This document shows positions 60,647 to 64,000 of a stretch of 64,000 bases of DNA, piece after piece. Below the pieces are notes generated by a model that had not been told where the DNA came from, did not search any database, and saw only the letters and a list, made by a program, of their open reading frames with translations. Made by a program: the position numbers and the translations under genes. The stretch is from assembly GCF_021287045.1 (NCBI RefSeq), contig NZ_JAJTBG010000001.1:1-64000 (forward strand), read 5' to 3'. Numbering within the stretch: position 1 is the stretch's first letter; every line of letters starts with the position of its first letter. The stretch comes from Oryzomicrobium sp. GTDB lineage: Bacteria; Pseudomonadota; Gammaproteobacteria; Burkholderiales; Rhodocyclaceae.

Positions 60647-61210
60647 TTATTTCTTCGCGGCGCTGGCGGCCTTGGTGGCGCTGCCCACTGCCTTGCTGGT
60701 AGCGGTGGTGGCAGCCTTGACGTTGGCGTCGGCGATGTCGGCGAACTGCTTGGCTGCCTTGGTCATGTTGTCGAACACCTGAGTGGAGGCGGACAGGACC
60801 GACTTCAGGGCGGCTTCCATCACGTCGCCGCCGGGAGCCTGGGAAGCAGTCTTCTCGATGGCGGCGGTGGCGTTCTTGGACAGGTGGTTGTAGTGGGATT
60901 CCACCACCTGGGTGGCTTCCTTCTGCAACTCGGTCACCAGCTCGTAGAGCTTGCGGTAGTAGTTGGTCAGCAGTTCCAGATTGGGCTGGGCCAGGCCGGT
61001 CTGCAGGCGGGCGGCCTCCTGGATGTCCTTGGCGCCGAGCAGGGTCTGGCTTTGGGCGACCGAGGTGTTGAGGAGTTCGCGGGCGGTTTCCAGGTTGAGC
61101 GAGGACAAGCGCTCGATGCTGTCGAAGGTGGAACGGGTCAGTTCGAGGAGAACCTCGGCGTTGACCTTTTGCGCGGCCTTCAGTTGGTCCAGATTTTGTT
61201 GCGTCGACAT
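60647..61210 (-). CDS. Phasin family protein 1
   Basis: Phasins coat polyhydroxyalkanoate granules and set their size and number. The 187-residue product is helical and amphipathic, without a signal: LDQLKAAQKVNAEVLLELTRSTFDSIERLSSLNLETAREL, then SQTLLGAKDIQEAARLQTGLAQPNLELLTNYYRKLYEL, then an Ala/Lys/Thr-rich tail typical of granule proteins. The ATG at 61210 follows GGAGG with good spacing; an upstream in-frame ATG lacks one. It is paralogous to the next gene, and each has its own promoter and terminator. Confidence 0.93.
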   Translation of the reverse strand: MSTQQNLDQLKAAQKVNAEVLLELTRSTFDSIERLSSLNLETARELLNTSVAQSQTLLGAKDIQEAARLQTGLAQPNLELLTNYYRKLYELVTELQKEATQVVESHYNHLSKNATAAIEKTASQAPGGDVMEAALKSVLSASTQVFDNMTKAAKQFADIADANVKAATTATSKAVGSATKAASAAKK

Positions 61211-61363
61211 AGTGCTACCCTCCAGGTTAGATGAGATCAAAGGTGATCGTCCAAGAGCGGTTGGCGTGGGGAGCGCCTAGTGTTGTTGTCGCCGTTTGTC
61301 GTGGTGTTGCCGTTGTGGTGGCGTTTGCTGCGAGTGTTACGTACTGCTGGGTACCGCTACTGC

Positions 61364-61372
61364 ATTCTAGCA
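61364..61372 (-). promoter_or_regulatory. Extended -10 promoter of phasin 1
   Basis: TGCTAGAAT on the minus strand is identical to the secA promoter element. It predicts a leader of about 150 bases. Confidence 0.6.
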
Positions 61373-61399
61373 AGCGGCCTCGTCGGTCGCTCACATGGA

Positions 61400-61427
61400 A
61401 AAATCCCCCGGCGAACCGGGGGATTTT
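61400..61427. terminator. Terminator of phasin 2
   Basis: On the minus strand AAAATCCCCCGG pairs with CCGGGGGATTTT around TTCG, continuing into T5, 13 bp beyond the phasin 2 stop. A-rich flanks mean it can act in both directions. Confidence 0.95.
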
Positions 61428-61439
61428 AAAGCAGAGCCG

Positions 61440-61991
61440 TTAGGCTACTTTTTTCTTGCCGGCGGTGCCGACGGCCTTGACGGTGGCGTTGGTCGCGGCA
61501 GCCACGTTGGCTTCGGCGATTTCGGCCACTTGCTTGGCAGCCTTGTTCACGCTGTCGAAGGCGGAGTTGGCGGCGGCGATGGCGGACTTGACGGCGGCCA
61601 CGGCCACGTCGGAACCGGCGGGGGCGTTCTTGGACACTTTGTCCAGCACGCCGGCGACGGTCTTGTTGAACTCGGTCAGCTGGGCTTCAAAGACCTTGGA
61701 CACTTCTTCCTGGGTCTGGGCGCTGATCTCGTAGACGCTACGGGAGTAGGCCACGGCCTTTTCCACGTTCGGCTGGGCCAGGGAAGCTTGCAGGGAAACC
61801 AGTTCCTGCACGTCCTTGGCGCCCAGCAGGGTCTTGGTGTTGGACACGCTGTCTTCCAGCAGGGCGCGGGCGGTGTGCAGGTTCAGGGCGGCAACGCGCT
61901 CGGCGGAGGCCAGGGCGGTGTTGGCGATGGTCAGCAGGGCGTCCACGGTGACCTTGTTGGCAGCGGCGAATTGCTCGGGGGTGGCAAACAT
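61440..61991 (-). CDS. Phasin family protein 2
   Basis: The 183-residue paralogue of phasin 1 shares the sequence plan: NKVTVDALLTIANTALASAERVAALNLHTARALLED, NTKTLLGAKDVQELVSLQASLAQPNVEKAVAYSRSVYEI, and an Ala/Lys tail. The LLGAKDxQE and LAQPN blocks are the family signature. AAGGAG lies 7 bases before the ATG at 61991; an ATG two codons earlier overlaps it. A consensus promoter 160 bp upstream suggests abundant expression. Confidence 0.94.
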   Translation of the reverse strand: MFATPEQFAAANKVTVDALLTIANTALASAERVAALNLHTARALLEDSVSNTKTLLGAKDVQELVSLQASLAQPNVEKAVAYSRSVYEISAQTQEEVSKVFEAQLTEFNKTVAGVLDKVSKNAPAGSDVAVAAVKSAIAAANSAFDSVNKAAKQVAEIAEANVAAATNATVKAVGTAGKKKVA

Positions 61992-62151
61992 GTGCATCTC
62001 CTTCGGAAGTTAAGCTCGTTCAACATCCTTCGGGGAAGACCGATGCCAGCATGCGCTTTAGGCCCCGGTCCGGAGTCCCGAGGGACTCTCGACGTTGTGC
62101 GGCGGCATCCGGAACGATCCCGGCGTGCTGTTGCACCGCAACATGAGTGCC

Positions 62152-62179
62152 ATTATAGGGATGCCCGTTCCGATGTCAA
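62152..62179 (-). promoter_or_regulatory. Consensus sigma-70 promoter of phasin 2
   Basis: On the minus strand TTGACA (62179-62174), 16 bases, TATAAT (62157-62152): both hexamers are perfect. A palindrome GAGTCCC/GGGACTC lies in the leader at 62073-62088. Confidence 0.88.
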
Positions 62180-62292
62180 CACTTTTTTGTTGCAGTGCAC
62201 AAAATCGGGAATTGGCTTAAAAACAGGGTGTTGGCGCGGTGTAATTATCGTGCTTGCGCGTCGCCGCAGGACAGTCGGGTGATGCAGGGCGT

Positions 62293-62940
62293 TCAGCGGT
62301 CGGTGTTGACCGTGGGTGCGATCCGGAGCGGCGCACCATCGCTCTTAGCCGTGGCTGGGGCGGTGCCGGCGGCCTCACCTTTGCCCTTGGGCTGGATGAT
62401 GGCGCGTACCCGGCCGCCCGGAGCGGCGGCGGTGGTGCCGGTGCTGGTGGGTTTGGCGCCGGGAGCGGAGGCCACCAGATATTGCTCGGTCAGGGCGTCG
62501 TAGCGGATGTAGGGGCCGCGTACCTCGTCCTGGCCGGACTTGACCCAGGCGCGGATGAACAGCTCGGTGGTGTCGGTCTTGGCATCGTGCTCGATGCGCT
62601 CGGCCTCGCCGTCGATCCATTCGTCCTTGCCCTCGCGCTTCTGGCGGAACTTGGCCAGCTTGCCGTTGAGGCCGTAGGCGACGCCCTTCTGGAAGCCGCT
62701 CTCGTCCTGGGTCACCACCACCCGGTCGGCGAGCAGGCTCATGGTGCCCTGCACCAAGCGCACATTGCCTTCGAAGGTGTAGACCTTGCGCGCGTCGTCG
62801 GCGCTGACCCGGTCGGCTTCCAGGTTGACGGGCTTCTCCTTGTCGGCCTTTTCGGCGCGGGCCGGGCCGGCGCCGAGAACGAAGGCCAAGGCCAGGGAGA
62901 GGAGGAGGGCGGGGCGGGCGAAGTGGCGGGAGGGGGTCAT
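62293..62940 (-). CDS. lptA: LPS transport periplasmic protein LptA
   Basis: LptA forms the periplasmic bridge that carries LPS from LptBFGC to LptDE. The 215-residue product has a Sec signal (about 1-28, ending GAGPARA) and the beta-jellyroll OstA repeat pattern: VNLEADRVSADDARKVYTFEGNVRLVQGTMSLLADRVVVTQDE is the family hallmark. The C-terminal 45 residues are an Ala/Pro/Thr-rich tail not present in E. coli. It overlaps the lptC stop by 4 bp. No lptB follows; the next 300 bp are the phasin promoter region. Confidence 0.94.
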   Translation of the reverse strand: MTPSRHFARPALLLSLALAFVLGAGPARAEKADKEKPVNLEADRVSADDARKVYTFEGNVRLVQGTMSLLADRVVVTQDESGFQKGVAYGLNGKLAKFRQKREGKDEWIDGEAERIEHDAKTDTTELFIRAWVKSGQDEVRGPYIRYDALTEQYLVASAPGAKPTSTGTTAAAPGGRVRAIIQPKGKGEAAGTAPATAKSDGAPLRIAPTVNTDR

Positions 62941-63518
62941 TTTTTATGGCGGCTTTCGAACTGGCCGGAAACCCGGGAATGAAGAGTGGACTGCATGGCG
63001 GCGCTGTCGATGTCGAAGCCGGTGCCGCTCAGGCGGGATGCGCCTTGGACGAAGCGCACGGGGCTGTCGGTGTGGGCCTTCTCGTCGTCGGGCAGGACCA
63101 GCAGGTCGGGAGCAAAGGCTTCCAGGGGCGGATTGCCCTTCTCGCCGTCGCGGATCAGGTGCACGTTGCCGGTGAGCTGGACTTCGCTGCCGTCGCTGTT
63201 GACCTGGCCGGTGTCGGAGCTCACCTGGGTGCGGGGCTTGCCCGGCACCAGGGTGGTGAGATGGGGGCGGGTCACGTCGGTGGTGTCGTCGTCCGGGTAG
63301 TGCTGCATCTTGTCGGCGACGAGGACGTGGTGGGGCAGGCCCTGGGGCGACAGCTTGGTGAGGGTGAAGTGCTCGATGCGGTAGTCCGGATCGTGGCGGA
63401 ACTTGCCGGTGCGGTCCGGTTCCGGCAGCTGGGTGGTCTGGGACAGCCACAGAGTGAGGCCGGCAAGCGCCGCCATCACACCGATGGGGAACAGCCCGGG
63501 GCCGAAGGAGGCTTTCAT
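62937..63518 (-). CDS. lptC: LPS export protein LptC
   Basis: LptC is the bitopic inner-membrane protein that receives LPS from LptBFG and passes it to LptA. The 193-residue product has an N-terminal membrane helix (LFPIGVMAALAGLTLWLSQ, about 9-27) and the jellyroll DUF1239 domain: PDYRIEHFTLTKLSPQGLPHHVLVADKMQHYPDDDTT near 46-82. The ATG at 63518 overlaps the kdsC stop (ATGA). Confidence 0.93.
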   Translation of the reverse strand: MKASFGPGLFPIGVMAALAGLTLWLSQTTQLPEPDRTGKFRHDPDYRIEHFTLTKLSPQGLPHHVLVADKMQHYPDDDTTDVTRPHLTTLVPGKPRTQVSSDTGQVNSDGSEVQLTGNVHLIRDGEKGNPPLEAFAPDLLVLPDDEKAHTDSPVRFVQGASRLSGTGFDIDSAAMQSTLHSRVSGQFESRHKK

Positions 63519-64000
63519 TGCGCCGCGCCGTCGGGGAAGGTCACCAGGTACGGGGCCAGGGCGGCCTCCAGCCGGTCCTGGGCGGCGAGCAGGTGGTCGC
63601 ACACTTCGCGCACGGCCCCTTCGCCGCCCTTCAGCTGGGTGGTCAGGGTGGCGTACTGCTTGACCACGGCGTGGCCGTTGGCCGGGGTGGCGGAAAAGCC
63701 GCAGGCGCGCATCACCGGCAGGTCCACCACGTCGTCGCCCATGTAGCCGGCCTCGGCGAAGGTCAGGCCGCGGCGCTTGAGCAGGTCGGCCATCACCGCG
63801 TGCTTGTCGTGCACCCCCTGGAAGAGCAGGTCGATGCCCAGGTTGTGGGCCCGGTGGGCGACGCAGTTGGAGCGGCGGCCGGTGATGATGGCCAGCTGTA
63901 CGCCGGCGCCGGCCAGCATCTTCAAGCCCTGGCCGTCCAGGGTGTGGAAGGCCTTGACCTCGCTGCCGTCGTCGGTGAAGTAGAGGCGGCCGTCGGTCAT
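63515..64000 (-). CDS. kdsC: KDO 8-phosphate phosphatase KdsC (5' end beyond the window)
   Basis: KdsC dephosphorylates 3-deoxy-D-manno-octulosonate 8-phosphate for LPS inner core. The visible 161 residues begin at MTDGRLYFTDDG, just after the nucleophile motif (DVDGV) of this HAD family, which lies outside the window. Motif II IITGRRS, the HGVHDKHAVMADLL-type region (QGVHDKHAVM) and the metal-binding GYMGDDVVDLPVM are present. The ATG at 64000 is internal, so the gene is cut by the window edge and not truncated biologically as far as can be seen. It heads the kdsC-lptC-lptA run. Confidence 0.93.
   Translation of the reverse strand: MTDGRLYFTDDGSEVKAFHTLDGQGLKMLAGAGVQLAIITGRRSNCVAHRAHNLGIDLLFQGVHDKHAVMADLLKRRGLTFAEAGYMGDDVVDLPVMRACGFSATPANGHAVVKQYATLTTQLKGGEGAVREVCDHLLAAQDRLEAALAPYLVTFPDGAAQ

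Overview
The window is GC-rich (roughly 68-70%), densely packed chromosomal DNA from a betaproteobacterium, most likely of the Rhodocyclales (Azospira/Dechloromonas-like). This placement is inferred from the gene content: a full betaproteobacterial division and cell-wall cluster running on to lpxC, dciA, an M23 peptidase and secA; trpEGDC preceded by rpe and gph; a classical beta-type porin; two tandem phasins (polyhydroxyalkanoate granule proteins); and a diheme cytochrome c peroxidase with an FNR box. Almost everything is core housekeeping. I see no phage, CRISPR array, defence island, tRNA or rRNA. The only transposon trace is a truncated IS3 OrfA at the left edge.

Layout, left to right. 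1-5 kb: IS3 remnant, a nitronate monooxygenase-like flavoprotein, a chromate transporter and methylmalonate-semialdehyde dehydrogenase. 5-8.2 kb: a minus-strand yraN / exported HIRAN protein / diaA / dolP-like operon, divergent from rsmI. 8.2-11.5 kb: an AT-rich intergenic island, pyrC, a lipoprotein, a DUF3025 protein and the RNase P RNA gene. 11.9-29.8 kb: the complete dcw cluster mraZ-rsmH-ftsL-ftsI-murE-murF-mraY-murD-ftsW-murG-murC-ddlB-ftsQ-ftsA-ftsZ, then lpxC. Most genes are translationally coupled (ATGA, GTGA or TGATG junctions), and a single mra promoter with MraZ repeats stands in front.

29.8-39.7 kb: a small membrane protein, dciA (replicative helicase loader) divergent from an M23 peptidase, secA, argJ, a second small membrane protein, a gap holding a REP-like repeat, a cytochrome c peroxidase, apaG, rpe and gph. 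39.7-43.9 kb: a Trp-rich leader peptide with hairpins, then trpE-trpG-trpD-trpC. 44-49 kb: porin, and a minus-strand group of M23 peptidase, pyrF and glnS. 49-54.3 kb: a DMT exporter with a divergent LysR regulator and a LysR-type box, the fluoride channel crcB, a bestrophin-like channel, a YidB-family protein and a short-chain dehydrogenase. 54.7-60.5 kb: hrpA, a second copy of the REP-like repeat, an EI24/CysZ-type membrane protein and a CinA-like molybdopterin-binding protein. 60.6-64 kb: two phasins, then lptA-lptC-kdsC (kdsC is cut by the window edge).

The functions join up: peptidoglycan precursor synthesis and septation (dcw), lipid A and LPS export (lpxC, kdsC, lptC, lptA), envelope maintenance (dolP, two M23 proteins) and protein export (secA). 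The points most worth a second look are the Trp leader, a codon-usage mosaic inside rsmH, the dispersed REP-like repeat, an exported HIRAN protein, an 18-bp tandem duplication in murD, a promoter lodged in the ftsZ terminator loop, a class II-type FNR promoter, and an AT-rich island with a possible 38-residue ORF. I did not find a convincing new multi-gene system.
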